This document shows, piece after piece, positions 8,005-18,064 of a stretch of DNA of 64,000 nt. This DNA is from CAVUCE01 sp963739985 (GTDB taxonomy: Bacteria > Bacteroidota > Ignavibacteria > Ignavibacteriales > Ignavibacteriaceae). The translations under genes and the position numbers were made by a program. The stretch is taken from the NCBI GenBank assembly GCA_963739985.1, contig CAVUCE010000005.1, forward strand, positions 383,488-447,487, written 5' to 3'. Under the pieces are notes generated by a model, which saw only the letters and a list, made by a program, of their open reading frames with translations, was not told where the DNA came from and did not search any database. The stretch's first letter is position 1. Every line of letters starts with the position of its first letter.

Positions 8005-9105
8005 TTATCTTGCTACCTCAAATCCCTGCATCATCCAGCCATAAGTTCCGCCTTCAAGATTAAGTACATTTTTAAAGCCGTGTTTTGTTAAATAATGAGC
8101 CGCTTCATATGATCTATTTCCGCTTGCGCAAATACAAACAATTTTTTTGTTACTATTCTTAGGTACTTCAGCTATTCTACTGACAAGTTCACCCATTGGT
8201 ATATTGGTAACATCTGCTACAGCTCCGCCCATCATTAGTTCAAAAGGTTCGCGAACATCAAGCAGAAATAACTCTTCGTTTTCTTGTTTCATTTGAAAAA
8301 GATCATGCGCTGAGATTGATTTAAAGGTTTCAGTTTCTTGAGATACTCTTTTTGCTCCGCATTGTAAAGTTACTTTTCCGCCGTCTGAAGTTGCTTCTGC
8401 GAACGGAGGGAAAAAGTCTTTTACAAACTCAATATATTCTTGTTTGGTCCTATTTTGTAAAAAAGGATTTTCAGAAAGTTCATTTTTTAAAATTGCATAT
8501 GAATTATCTTCATAATCGTGTCCGGGGTATATTTTTGTTGTCTCCGGTAAAACAACTATTTTATTAAATAAGCTATCGTATTGTTCGTCTGCGTTTCCGC
8601 CGGGAAGATCACTTCTTCCTGCTTGCCCAACTAGTAGGAGATCTCCGGTAAACAGAGCATCTTCAACAAGAAGAGAAATATGATTGTCTGTATGTCCAGG
8701 TGTATGAAGAACTTTTAATTTTAATGAACCAACTTCAATTTTATCGCCGTCATGAACATAATTATCGATAATTATTTTTGCATTAGCTTTAAGTATATCC
8801 TCTATTCCAAACTTAGCTGCATGTTCAAGAACCTTCATTTTGTCTTTTGTCTTTTCATGCATAAAAGTTTGAGCTGAAAAATGTTGTTTTAATTCATCTG
8901 CACCGCTAACATGATCTGCATGCGTATGCGTATCAATAATATGTGTTAGCTTTACATTTAAGCTTTCTGCGGCTTCTATTATTTGAGCAACATCTTCAAT
9001 ATTAGGATCTATAATTGCGGCTTTTCCGCTAACTCCGTCTGATATAATATATGAAAGCGTACCTGTCTCATCAGTGGAACGAATTTGTTTAATTATCATA
9101 AACAT
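8005..9105 (-). CDS. Metallo-beta-lactamase / rhodanese fusion, persulfide-dioxygenase-like
   Basis: Residues 1-240 are a metallo-beta-lactamase fold of the ETHE1/glyoxalase II branch with the metal motif T-H-T-H-A-D-H, a second histidine in HTPGHTDN, and D-L-L-L-V-G-Q-A-G-R-S-D, a signature of persulfide dioxygenase-like proteins. Residues 270-366 are a rhodanese domain (LLDVREPFE) with the active cysteine in CICASGNRS. Such fusions take a persulfide through rhodanese transfer and oxidise it to sulfite. It lies upstream of the TauE exporter in one operon. The actual substrate has not been shown. The ATG at 9105 is followed at residue 3 by another ATG that could be the start. Confidence 0.85.
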   Translation of the reverse strand: MFMIIKQIRSTDETGTLSYIISDGVSGKAAIIDPNIEDVAQIIEAAESLNVKLTHIIDTHTHADHVSGADELKQHFSAQTFMHEKTKDKMKVLEHAAKFGIEDILKANAKIIIDNYVHDGDKIEVGSLKLKVLHTPGHTDNHISLLVEDALFTGDLLLVGQAGRSDLPGGNADEQYDSLFNKIVVLPETTKIYPGHDYEDNSYAILKNELSENPFLQNRTKQEYIEFVKDFFPPFAEATSDGGKVTLQCGAKRVSQETETFKSISAHDLFQMKQENEELFLLDVREPFELMMGGAVADVTNIPMGELVSRIAEVPKNSNKKIVCICASGNRSYEAAHYLTKHGFKNVLNLEGGTYGWMMQGFEVAR

Positions 9106-9365
9106 ATTCCCTGTTATTAGTGATTATTTATTTTTGATTTTAATTGCTGGTGAGATGACAATTGGATTGAAGAGATTCATCAATTAAATTACATGAATTA
9201 ATCTGTATGCAAAATATCACATTAACTTCTCCATTGATTTACAATTGTAAGAATTGCTAGTATCAATAGAGAGTTAAATGAATCTCCTATCCGCAAGCAC
9301 GAGGAATTTTACCCAAATGCTCTCGTCCGTCGAAGTCCGGCGGGACGAAGGCGGATTAAAACAAA

Positions 9366-11651
9366 TTAAAATTCAGCACTTATTCCGATTGACGGTAGTA
9401 TTCCGATGGATTCATTTTTTTCAACAGATTGAGTCCTTCGATCCCATCTAACTGCGGTTACGTTGGGATGGTTATAAATGTTTTGAATATCGATATAGGT
9501 GATTAAAGTCCAGGAACTCCAAAACCATCTTCTATCGACTCTTAAATCCAGACCATTATTTGCGCTTAATCTTTCTGAATTATATTCCGAAATGCTTTGT
9601 GTGCCGTTTGAATTAAAAGGAGTATATGGTTTGCCGGTTGAGTATCTGAATTTAAAGCTGGCTTCCCATTTTTCATTAAACTTGTATCCGCCGCTCAGAT
9701 TGAAAATCCATGTTTGATCATAACTTCCAATACGCTGAATTCCGTTAAGAGGTGTGTATTCGGATTTACTGTAAGTTAAACTCATTATTCCGTATAAAGG
9801 TATTTCGGACATTTTCTTTTGAAGCGATAACTCAACACCTCTGGCAATTCCTCTACCGGCACTTACTAAAGGTTCTAAACCAAATGCAGAAAAATTATCA
9901 TCCGAACCCGCAAATCCTGCGCCGGTATTCGCTAAAACTAAATACGGTCTTTCTACACTTGTAGGATAATTGAAATAATCTTTTATAAATCCTTCAATTT
10001 TTAACTGTAAATCAGCTCTAAGTTTATGATCGAATCCCAAAACGTATTGATTAGCTTTTATATCTTTTAACGATTTGTTATTTCCTTTTTCTGCTAACCA
10101 AATATAAGATGGCGACTGATAATAAATTCCGGTGCTGAAATTTATATTTGTTAAATCATTTATTCTGTATGAAGTTGAAAAACGCGGGCTGAAATAAATA
10201 TTTGTTGAGAGCGGATTAAAATAATCCATCCTAATTCCAAGATTAGTTGTCAAACGATCAAATAGAATAACATTATAATTTGTGTATGCAGCAAATTTTG
10301 TATATGTCTTATTTTCATTCAGGTTAGTTCTTGTTAAAGAATCTCCAAAAGTAGTTACGAATTCAGGAAATAAAATATCCGCCTTGAACTTAATTAGTTT
10401 TACATCGCTTCCTATATTTATTTCTGATAAGTGTGACATTTTGAAAGTAATATCTGTTCGCAAGGTGTTTTCTGATTCTCGTGATACGTTTGAGAAAATT
10501 GGATTTAGTAAAGAATCTTTCTGAGTTGAATTGTAGTCAGTAAAATTTCTACTTAGTGTTACATTGATAAAACCGTTCTTGAACAAATTTTGGTATCTAA
10601 TTCCTGTTACATACTGGTTCTGATCTGAACCTAAAATCCTGGAATTATCGTAACGTTGATCTTCTGTGTTATTAAAAAATTTAACATTATCAAAAGCGCC
10701 GATAAACAAGAACGAGAGACTATTGGATTCATCTAATTTGAAATCAGCTTTAGATAATAAATCATAGTACTCCGGCACAAAACCGAATCCAGCTGCTTTA
10801 AATATAAAATCCAAATAACTTCTTCTTGCAGAAAAGATGAAACTGCTGTTTTTAGAAATGGGTCCTTCTAAATTTAAACCGAACTGACTCGCAGCGATTG
10901 TAGCTTTTCCGCCAAGTTTATCATTTCTGCCTTTTCTTAAATCAATACTCAGAACCGATGAAATTTTATCTCCGTATAATACCGGGAAACCTCCAGTTGA
11001 AAATGAAGTTTGCTTAACAAAATCTAAATTTATAAAACTTAGCGGGCCGCCTGTTGCGCCTTGAGTTCCAAAATGGTTGATATTTGGGACAGGAATACCA
11101 TCTACTAAATATAAATTTTCAGATGGTGCGCCACCTCTAACAATTAAATCATTTCGGCCTGCATCAGCTTGAGCAACTCCCGGCAAAATTGAAAGAGCCC
11201 GAACAACATCCTCAAAACCACCCGGAGCGCGGCGTATTTCTTCATAGCTAAAATTTCTAACGCTATTAACTTGTAAGGGATTTTTTGAAAAATAACCCGA
11301 TGAAACTGTAACATCTTGCAGTTTTATTACAGTTTCTATCAGCTCAAAATCTATCTCTGTCGGGCGTGCTGCTGAAACTATAACATCGGTTTTGATGACT
11401 GAGTTATATCCGATTGAGGAAGCTTTTAGAACATAAGAGTCGTAGGATAAATTTGTAATTTTATATTCACCGTCAATATTTGTAGCAGCACCTATTTTTG
11501 TTCCCGGAATAATAATGTTTGCTCCTATTAAAGGCTGTTTTGAAACAGCATCGATTACTTTTCCGAAAATTACGCCGTTATTGGTTTGTGAATAGCCATA
11601 TTTACTTAAAAATATGAAGATAATTAGTATAAAAATTTTAATTGATTTCAT
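9366..11651 (-). CDS. TonB-dependent outer-membrane receptor
   Basis: The signal peptide (residues 1-21, ending KYGYSQ) is followed by a carboxypeptidase-regulatory-like domain (GKVIDAVSKQPLIGANI, about 28-110), a plug domain with YLVDGIPVPN and a long beta-barrel ending in an aromatic residue (GISAEF). At 761 residues it fits the Bacteroidota receptor type for ligands imported with energy from TonB-ExbBD. No SusD partner is adjacent, so a glycan role is not suggested and the ligand is unknown. The gene stands alone on the minus strand, with 260 noncoding bases downstream and a divergent kinase gene upstream. Confidence 0.9.
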   Translation of the reverse strand: MKSIKIFILIIFIFLSKYGYSQTNNGVIFGKVIDAVSKQPLIGANIIIPGTKIGAATNIDGEYKITNLSYDSYVLKASSIGYNSVIKTDVIVSAARPTEIDFELIETVIKLQDVTVSSGYFSKNPLQVNSVRNFSYEEIRRAPGGFEDVVRALSILPGVAQADAGRNDLIVRGGAPSENLYLVDGIPVPNINHFGTQGATGGPLSFINLDFVKQTSFSTGGFPVLYGDKISSVLSIDLRKGRNDKLGGKATIAASQFGLNLEGPISKNSSFIFSARRSYLDFIFKAAGFGFVPEYYDLLSKADFKLDESNSLSFLFIGAFDNVKFFNNTEDQRYDNSRILGSDQNQYVTGIRYQNLFKNGFINVTLSRNFTDYNSTQKDSLLNPIFSNVSRESENTLRTDITFKMSHLSEINIGSDVKLIKFKADILFPEFVTTFGDSLTRTNLNENKTYTKFAAYTNYNVILFDRLTTNLGIRMDYFNPLSTNIYFSPRFSTSYRINDLTNINFSTGIYYQSPSYIWLAEKGNNKSLKDIKANQYVLGFDHKLRADLQLKIEGFIKDYFNYPTSVERPYLVLANTGAGFAGSDDNFSAFGLEPLVSAGRGIARGVELSLQKKMSEIPLYGIMSLTYSKSEYTPLNGIQRIGSYDQTWIFNLSGGYKFNEKWEASFKFRYSTGKPYTPFNSNGTQSISEYNSERLSANNGLDLRVDRRWFWSSWTLITYIDIQNIYNHPNVTAVRWDRRTQSVEKNESIGILPSIGISAEF

Positions 11652-11873
11652 TTACTTTTTCATTTATGATACTTATTCTTAGAAACAAAATTTATGCTTT
11701 AAAGTTCAAAAAAATAGTTTAGATAATTAAGATTTATTATTGACAACTATTTTGTTATATTGGTCCAACTTTTTTACCTAACTCGGCTTTGAAAATATCT
11801 AAGATAACAATCTTCTCTCTTTCGGAATGAAATGAGAAGTTTGTAATAAATCCTAACATAACTAGTTGATGCT

Positions 11874-13382
11874 ATGACAATAAAAGAAGAACTGATTTCC
11901 AAATCTGATTCCGACAAACTTTTAAGCGATTTTTCCAACGGCTTTGATGATTTTTTCTTTTGGACTCATAAGTATTCAAAAGATAATGAAGAAGTTTTTT
12001 ATTCTGAAAATGTTGTTAATGTAACCGGATTTACAGCCGAGCAAATTAGAAATTTCCCGGGTAGGGGAAACGCATTAATACATAATGACGATTCCCAGAA
12101 AATTAAAAAATCTTACTCCGATTTTATAAACAATTCCGAATTAACAACACTCACTCTTGAATACCGGACCATAAAAAGTGATGAATCCATTATGTGGATT
12201 AGAGAATCTTTAAAAGCCGAAAGAGATTCATCAGGACGACCAACAAAACTTACAGGTGTTGTATTTGACATTTCCGTTACAAAAAAAGAAGAACTTCAGT
12301 TATCTGACCAACTTGAAGTACTGAAACAAACTAATTCTTCGAAAGACAAATTTATTTCTATGCTTTCACATGATTTGAGAGCTCCATTTACAAGTATCCT
12401 CGGATTCTCAGAAATCCTAATGAATGAACCTAATTTATCTTTTAATGAGCGTCTTGAATACTTAAGTTATATAAATGATTCTTCACAAAACCAACTTCAA
12501 CTTATAAATTATCTATTAGACTGGTCCCGGTTACAAACCGGTAGAATTAAAATTGAACCCCAGAGACTTCAAGCACAAACAATAATTTTTAATTGTGTGT
12601 CTTCTTTAACCGGAAACGCAATTAGAAAGAAAATAGAGATCAAAGTTGATGCTCTTGAAAATCTATTTGTGCAAGCCGACGAAAGATTGCTAACACAAGT
12701 TATTACAAATTTAATTAGTAATGCAATTAAATTTTCCCCGGAAGACTCTGTAATTCAAGTTTTTGCCGAAGTTTTTAACGATGATTTTGTTGAGTTTATA
12801 GTTAAAGACTATGGTAAAGGCATTTCGGAAGAAAATAAAACAAAAATGTTTAGAATTGAAAAAATGTTTTCTACCGAAGGGACAAAAGGAGAAAAGGGAA
12901 CTGGATTAGGTCTTTCGCTTGTAAAAGAAATTGTTGAAAAACACGATGGCGACATTTGGTTTTATTCTGAAGTCGATAAAGGAAGTGAATTTCATTTTAC
13001 TATTCCGCGTTCTCCTAATACTATATTGCTCGTTGAAGATTCGGAGTCGGACAGGCTTTATTATCAGAGGATTATAAAAGATAATTTCCCTAATTATCAG
13101 GTAATAAGCGCCGCTAACGGATACGAGGCTATTAGTATAATTCTAAAAAAACTTCCCTCTATTGTACTTACTGATCATGAGATGCCGATGATGAACGGAG
13201 TGCAATTGATAGAAGCTATAAGAAAGGAAGATCCTAATTTAAGAATTCCGATTATTGTAGTTGCCGCGCAAATTTCAAGGGAATTAAGAACATCATATTT
13301 GAGTTTTGGAATTAAAGATATCTTGTTAAAACCTGTTGATTCCAGGCTTTTTGTTGATAAAGTGAAATTGGCTCTGGAATAA
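11874..13382 (+). CDS. Hybrid histidine kinase (PAS-HisKA-HATPase-receiver)
   Basis: The order is a PAS domain (about 25-135, with an IMWIRESLKAERDSSGRPT PAC end), a dimerisation/phosphoacceptor helix with MLSHDLRAPF (His166), an ATPase domain with NLISNAIKFS, VKDYGKGIS and GTGLGLSLVKE, then a receiver domain from about 385 (ILLVEDSESD) with Asp434 in TDHEMPMMNG and Lys in LLKPVD. All catalytic positions are present. There is no membrane segment, so it senses inside the cell. No DNA-binding partner gene is adjacent, so the phosphorelay output is unknown. It is divergent from the TonB receptor gene across 222 bases. Confidence 0.9.
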   Translation: MTIKEELISKSDSDKLLSDFSNGFDDFFFWTHKYSKDNEEVFYSENVVNVTGFTAEQIRNFPGRGNALIHNDDSQKIKKSYSDFINNSELTTLTLEYRTIKSDESIMWIRESLKAERDSSGRPTKLTGVVFDISVTKKEELQLSDQLEVLKQTNSSKDKFISMLSHDLRAPFTSILGFSEILMNEPNLSFNERLEYLSYINDSSQNQLQLINYLLDWSRLQTGRIKIEPQRLQAQTIIFNCVSSLTGNAIRKKIEIKVDALENLFVQADERLLTQVITNLISNAIKFSPEDSVIQVFAEVFNDDFVEFIVKDYGKGISEENKTKMFRIEKMFSTEGTKGEKGTGLGLSLVKEIVEKHDGDIWFYSEVDKGSEFHFTIPRSPNTILLVEDSESDRLYYQRIIKDNFPNYQVISAANGYEAISIILKKLPSIVLTDHEMPMMNGVQLIEAIRKEDPNLRIPIIVVAAQISRELRTSYLSFGIKDILLKPVDSRLFVDKVKLALE

Positions 13383-13484
13383 GATTTAAGTTAAATCATT
13401 TTGTTATGGCGATTGTTCTGTTACCTTCCACTTTTAACTATCTTTAGTTATATTTTAACCTTAAAAATTTGGAGGATTAATTAA

Positions 13485-14813
13485 TTGAAATTAGCTGTTG
13501 TTGGAACCGGTTATGTCGGTTTGGTTACCGGAACTTGTTTTGCCGAAACCGGGAATGAAGTTATATGCGTGGATATTGATTCTAAAAAAGTTGAACGGAT
13601 GCAAAATGGCGAAGTTCCGATTTACGAACCCGGATTAGAGGTTTTGTTTGAAAGAAATATTAAAGACGGAAGATTAACTTTTACGACCGATTTACACGAT
13701 GCAGTTCGTAAATCAGATATTCTATTTCTTTCTCTCCCCACTCCTCAAGATGAAGACGGAAGTGCGGATTTAAAATATGTTCTTGGTGTAGCTGATGATT
13801 TAGGTAAGCTATTCAAATCAGAACCGGATTTGGGTTTCAAAATTATTATTGATAAAAGTACCGTGCCGGTTGGTACAAGCGATAAAGTCCGCTCTGCCAT
13901 AAAAATGCATGCGCCTGATTATGACTTTGATGTTGCTTCTAATCCAGAGTTTTTAAGAGAAGGTGTTGCTGTAGAAGATTTTATGAAGCCTGAACGCGTG
14001 GTTGTTGGAACAAACAATGAAAAAACAAAAGAGATTTTAGAACAATTATACGAACCTTTCGTACGCTCAGGGAATCCTGTTTATTTTATGGATGAACGAT
14101 CAGCCGAGATGACAAAATATGCGGCAAATTCATACCTAGCTACCAAGATTTCATTTATGAATGAAATTGCCAACTTATGTGAAATTACTGGAGCGGATGT
14201 TGATAATGTTAGAAAAGGAATTGGTTCCGATTCTAGAATTGGAAAAAGATTTTTGTTCCCCGGTATTGGTTACGGCGGATCGTGTTTCCCTAAAGATGTT
14301 ATTGCTTTGGTAAATACCGCAAACGAACATAAATACGATTTTAAGATTCTAAAATCTGTTATGGATGTTAACAAAAATCAAATACATACTTTTTATGAAA
14401 AGATATTAAAACACTATAAAGGTAATATTAACGGCAAACATTTCGGAGTTTGGGGGCTGGCATTTAAACCTAATACAGATGATGTTAGAGAAGCGCCCGC
14501 AATCGCATTAATTGAATTATTATTAAATGCCGGAGCAAATGTAACCGCTTACGATCCCGAAGCAATTGAAACCACTAAAGCTGTAGTCGGGGATAAAATT
14601 ATCTATACTGATAATGCTTATAAAGCAATTGAAAACAGCGATGCTCTCTTAATACTTACTGAGTGGAATGAATTTAGGACACCTGATTATAAAAAGATAA
14701 ATGAATTGCTAAAAAACCCCGTAATTTTTGACGGGAGAAATTTATATGATCTTGATAAAATGAAAGAACTTCAATTTACTTATTATTCAATTGGTAGAGA
14801 AGTTATAAAGTAG
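13485..14813 (+). CDS. ugd: UDP-glucose 6-dehydrogenase
   Basis: The enzyme oxidises UDP-glucose to UDP-glucuronate with two NAD+ per turn and supplies the sugar for capsule and exopolysaccharide. An N-terminal Rossmann motif (GTGYVGLVTGTCF), the catalytic cysteine in YGGSCFPKD and the C-terminal domain starting FGVWGLAFKPNTDDVR are all intact, and the length of 442 is normal. A strong GGAGG site lies 8 bases before a TTG start that encodes KLAVVGTGYVG directly, so TTG is the real start. The NusG-like gene begins 20 bases after the stop, suggesting an exopolysaccharide-related transcription unit, though no glycosyltransferases are in view. Confidence 0.93.
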   Translation: MKLAVVGTGYVGLVTGTCFAETGNEVICVDIDSKKVERMQNGEVPIYEPGLEVLFERNIKDGRLTFTTDLHDAVRKSDILFLSLPTPQDEDGSADLKYVLGVADDLGKLFKSEPDLGFKIIIDKSTVPVGTSDKVRSAIKMHAPDYDFDVASNPEFLREGVAVEDFMKPERVVVGTNNEKTKEILEQLYEPFVRSGNPVYFMDERSAEMTKYAANSYLATKISFMNEIANLCEITGADVDNVRKGIGSDSRIGKRFLFPGIGYGGSCFPKDVIALVNTANEHKYDFKILKSVMDVNKNQIHTFYEKILKHYKGNINGKHFGVWGLAFKPNTDDVREAPAIALIELLLNAGANVTAYDPEAIETTKAVVGDKIIYTDNAYKAIENSDALLILTEWNEFRTPDYKKINELLKNPVIFDGRNLYDLDKMKELQFTYYSIGREVIK

Positions 14814-14833
14814 TTAAAAAATAAAAGAATTAA

Positions 14834-15373
14834 ATGTCGACAAACATACCGGACGAAGAAATAGAAAATTTAGATAATAAAGCATGGTACGCCTTATACA
14901 CAAAACCGCGTGCCGAGTTTAAAGCTGCATTACAAATTAGTGAAGCCGGAGTTCTTTATTATCTGCCAACTATAACCAGAATTAAACAATGGAGTGATCG
15001 TAAAAAAAAGGTTACCGAAGCTTTATTAACCGGTTATATTTTTATTTTTGCGGATGAAAAGGAAAGAATTACTGCGCTTGAGCAATATTCTGTTGTTCGG
15101 TGTGTCTTCGATAGAGGACGGCCTGCTAAAATTCCCGGTTGGCAAATTGATAACCTTAGAAAGGTACTGCAAACTAAGCAAGAGTTATCTATTCAAGAAG
15201 GACTTGTTCCCGGTGTTAAAGTTGAAATTCGTGAAGGTCCTTTTGAAGGAGTTATCGGTGTAATTCAAGAATACGATAACGGAAATAATATTATTGTTTC
15301 GATAGATTTATTAAATCGTTCGGTTATTACTCATTTGCCTACTGATAGTCGCTATAAAGTAATTAAAGATTAA
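14834..15373 (+). CDS. NusG-like transcription antitermination factor (UpxY/RfaH type)
   Basis: The N-terminal NGN domain starts with AWYALYTKPRAEFKAA, the usual W-Y-x-x-x-T-x-P-x-x-E motif, and has LLTGYIFIFAD where these factors contact RNA polymerase. A C-terminal KOW domain follows (VPGVKVEIREGPFEGVIG). At 179 residues it matches the specialised NusG paralogues of Bacteroidota that act on capsule or exopolysaccharide operons rather than housekeeping NusG, which is normally beside secE and rplK. Its position after ugd fits that role. The operon it controls is not identifiable in this window. Confidence 0.85.
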   Translation: MSTNIPDEEIENLDNKAWYALYTKPRAEFKAALQISEAGVLYYLPTITRIKQWSDRKKKVTEALLTGYIFIFADEKERITALEQYSVVRCVFDRGRPAKIPGWQIDNLRKVLQTKQELSIQEGLVPGVKVEIREGPFEGVIGVIQEYDNGNNIIVSIDLLNRSVITHLPTDSRYKVIKD

Positions 15374-15491
15374 TGTTTTTAAGCATTGTTAATTAAATAA
15401 TTTGCAATGCTTCTTTATGTTCATTTCCTTTTCCTTTTAAGTTTTAATTTTCTTATGTTAAATAAGAAATTATGAATCAAAAACTTTTCTT

Positions 15492-16487
15492 ATGCTTAAT
15501 CAAAAAGATCTAAACACGCTCGAAAAGGGGAATTCGCTAAATCACTTCTTGCTGGTAAGAAAATGTGAATTACGTTTAACAAGAGCCGGAAAAAACTATT
15601 TGGCTCTTGAGTTAGGCGACCAAACCGCCAGTTACTCTTCAAATATGTGGGAAAATTTTGAGGATTTTTATGAAACTGTGAGTACCGGTGATATAGTAAA
15701 AGTAACCGGATCGATGGACGATTACCAGGGAACCCCACAGATTAAAATAAATACAATCAAAGTTATAGCGGATTCTGAAGAAGTTTCTGCAACGGATTTT
15801 CTTCCAAAATCAAAGCGGAATTTTGAAGTGATGAAAAAGGAATTCGTTGACCGCATCGAAGCCATTTCAAATTCAGAACTTAAATCTTTGATAAACCTAA
15901 TTTTTAATGATGAAAACTTTAAAAAGTTTTATACTGCTCCGGCCGGCAAATCATGGCATCATTCATATATTCATGGATTACTAGAACATACGTTGGAAAT
16001 AATTAAAATCTGTGATTTAATGTGCGATATTCATCCTGAAATAAATCGGGATTTAGTAGTTTGCGGCGCAATGCTGCATGATTTTGGAAAGACTCAAGAA
16101 CTAAGCTTCGAATCTTCTTTTGATTATACAGATAAAGGAAAGCTTCTCGGGCATATAGTTATTTCAGCGATGCTAATCGAAGAAAATTGCAAAAAAATTT
16201 CCGGCTTCCCTGATGAATTAAAAAATTGCCTGATTCACTTAGTTTTAAGTCACCAGGGAAAGTTAGAATATGCTTCTCCTGTTGTACCAAAAACTTTAGA
16301 AGCAATTACACTTTATCAAGCAGATGAATTAAGTGCGAAAGTTAATGCTTACAAAAATGCGATTACTTCAAATACTAGCCAGGCGGGAACATGGACTCGA
16401 TTTATTTCTCTTGCCTCTACTGATCTTTATAATCATGGCTTATCTTCGGAACAGGATGAAGCTATAAACAAAACTCTTTTCGATTAA
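15492..16487 (+). CDS. YhaM-type 3'-5' exoribonuclease (OB fold + HD domain)
   Basis: Residues 15-100 form an OB-fold nucleic-acid-binding domain (LALELGDQTASYSSNMWEN, then GDIVKVTGSMDDYQG). Residues 150-320 form an HD metal-dependent hydrolase domain with HHSYIHGLLEHT, the metal pair in MLHDFGKTQ and a later LSHQGKLEY. This is the domain order and length of YhaM exonucleases, which shorten RNA (and DNA) from the 3' end in the cytoplasm. It precedes a TPR-protein gene by 14 bases, with which it may be co-transcribed. Assignment to the family is firm; cellular targets are not known. Confidence 0.85.
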   Translation: MLNQKDLNTLEKGNSLNHFLLVRKCELRLTRAGKNYLALELGDQTASYSSNMWENFEDFYETVSTGDIVKVTGSMDDYQGTPQIKINTIKVIADSEEVSATDFLPKSKRNFEVMKKEFVDRIEAISNSELKSLINLIFNDENFKKFYTAPAGKSWHHSYIHGLLEHTLEIIKICDLMCDIHPEINRDLVVCGAMLHDFGKTQELSFESSFDYTDKGKLLGHIVISAMLIEENCKKISGFPDELKNCLIHLVLSHQGKLEYASPVVPKTLEAITLYQADELSAKVNAYKNAITSNTSQAGTWTRFISLASTDLYNHGLSSEQDEAINKTLFD

Positions 16488-16501
16488 AATGGGGGACAAT
16501 T

Positions 16502-17290
16502 ATGAAAATTAGGAACTTAAATTTTATTGTATCATTTATTTTTGTTCTATTGTTTTCTCAATTAATTCTTGCACAATCTCTGGATGAAATTCTTAAACAA
16601 GCTGATGATTATATAGACAATCAGTTTAATAATGAAAAAGCGCTCGAGGTTCTTCAAAAAGGCAATAAACTATATCCGGATAATTGGGAAATTGGCTGCA
16701 GATTGAGTAGGGTTTATGTGAATCTAGCAGATCAAATGCCTGCTTCTACAAGTGATCAAAAAGATGCTCAATTAGCAGAGTATCATAAAGCTCTGGATAT
16801 GGCTAGCAATGCTGTCAAAGAAGCACCAGATCAAGCAAATCCTTATCTGAGAAGAGCAATCGCAAATGGTAAAATTGCTTTGTTTAAGGGAGTTTTTTCT
16901 GTTGGTGGTGTTGTTAATTCTGTAAAAGATGATTGTGAAAAAGCAATAACACTCGGTAACGGAGGAAATTTTGTACAAGCTTTGGCTCATTATGTTTTAG
17001 CGAGGACAAACGCTAAAGTTAGTGAGAAATGGGCTCCGGCTAGAGCGGTATTGGGTCTCGGCTGGGCTGATCTTGATGTAGCTTTTAAAGAATATAAAAA
17101 AGCAATTAGTATTTATCCAAATTTCAGAATGTTTTATCTGGATCTAGCTAAAGCCTATATAAGAGATGACGATTATGTTAAAGCTAGAGAAAATTTGACT
17201 AAAATTAGTTCGATACCAAAGAAAGAATTTAATGACGATAAAGTTTTAGCCGAATCTAAACAACTCTTGGAAGATATTAAGGACGAATAA
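16502..17290 (+). CDS. Exported TPR-repeat protein
   Basis: A clear signal peptide (residues 1-24, SFIFVLLFSQLILAQS) is followed by helical repeats of tetratricopeptide character: ALEVLQKGNKLYPDNWEIG, EYHKALDMASNAVKEAPDQANPY and AFKEYKKAISIYPNFRMFYL. TPR proteins of this kind act as periplasmic scaffolds. The conserved spacing around VFSVGGVVNSVKDDCEKAI recalls the RMD1/TRIP-like family seen across Bacteroidota, but I cannot give a specific function. A GGGGGA ribosome site precedes the ATG. It sits between the exonuclease and sirtuin genes in the same direction with gaps of 14 and 20 bases, so the three may form an operon. Confidence 0.8.
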   Translation: MKIRNLNFIVSFIFVLLFSQLILAQSLDEILKQADDYIDNQFNNEKALEVLQKGNKLYPDNWEIGCRLSRVYVNLADQMPASTSDQKDAQLAEYHKALDMASNAVKEAPDQANPYLRRAIANGKIALFKGVFSVGGVVNSVKDDCEKAITLGNGGNFVQALAHYVLARTNAKVSEKWAPARAVLGLGWADLDVAFKEYKKAISIYPNFRMFYLDLAKAYIRDDDYVKARENLTKISSIPKKEFNDDKVLAESKQLLEDIKDE

Positions 17291-17310
17291 TTTATTATCA
17301 TGATTATCTT

Positions 17311-18060
17311 ATGGCTTTAAAATTAGAGAATGACTTATTAAAAACTCTTGCTGAAGCTTCGTCGGTTGTTTTTTTTACCGGAGCCGGTATTTCAGCTGAA
17401 AGCGGAATTCCTACTTTTAGAGGCAAAGACGGAATTTGGAATAAACTTAAACCGGAAGAACTCGCCAACTTTAACGCTTTTCTTAAAAATCCTAATTTAG
17501 TTTGGGAATGGTATAATCATCGTAAACAGATTGTTCATGAATCTAAACCAAACAAAGGCCACATCGCAATTGCAGAATCAGAAAAATATTTCGATAATGT
17601 TTCGGTAGTAACTCAAAACATCGATAATCTTCACAAACGTGCAGGTAGTACAACTGTTTATGAGCTTCATGGAAATATAGAGCGAAATTTTTGTGCAAAA
17701 TGTAAAAAATATTACACGAAAGAAATTGATTTGTCAAAGGGACTTCCTAAATGCGATTGCGGAGGTTTAATTCGTCCCGATGTAGTTTGGTTCGGCGAGT
17801 ATTTGCCGGAAGATCAATTATTGGCTGCTGAAAAAGCTGCACAAAAGTGTGATATCTTTTTTGTTGTCGGAACATCGGCTATCGTTTATCCTGCCGCATC
17901 GCTTATTTATGTGGCAAAAGAAAACGGCGCTTTTTTAGTTGAAGTAAATATTGAAGAGACAGAAATTTCCTATTTATCTAATCAATCGTTATTCGGAAAA
18001 GCAGGCGAAATATTACCGGAATTAATAAATGCAACTAAAGAATTCAGAACAAAACAGTAA
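17311..18060 (+). CDS. cobB: NAD-dependent protein deacylase (sirtuin)
   Basis: The NAD-binding GAGISAESGIPTFRG motif, the catalytic HG in YELHGNIERN, and TQNIDNLHKRAG are present. A zinc site uses C-A-K-C and C-D-C-G, the latter pair separated by only one residue. The segment WEWYNHRK contains the Y-x-x-R pair that in SIRT5-like and CobB enzymes binds acidic acyl groups, so desuccinylase or demalonylase activity is possible besides deacetylation. Length (249) is normal. The enzyme links NAD status to protein acylation in the cytoplasm. It is the last gene of the exonuclease-TPR-sirtuin run and converges with a small membrane-protein gene. Confidence 0.9.
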   Translation: MALKLENDLLKTLAEASSVVFFTGAGISAESGIPTFRGKDGIWNKLKPEELANFNAFLKNPNLVWEWYNHRKQIVHESKPNKGHIAIAESEKYFDNVSVVTQNIDNLHKRAGSTTVYELHGNIERNFCAKCKKYYTKEIDLSKGLPKCDCGGLIRPDVVWFGEYLPEDQLLAAEKAAQKCDIFFVVGTSAIVYPAASLIYVAKENGAFLVEVNIEETEISYLSNQSLFGKAGEILPELINATKEFRTKQ

Positions 18061-18064
18061 ACAT

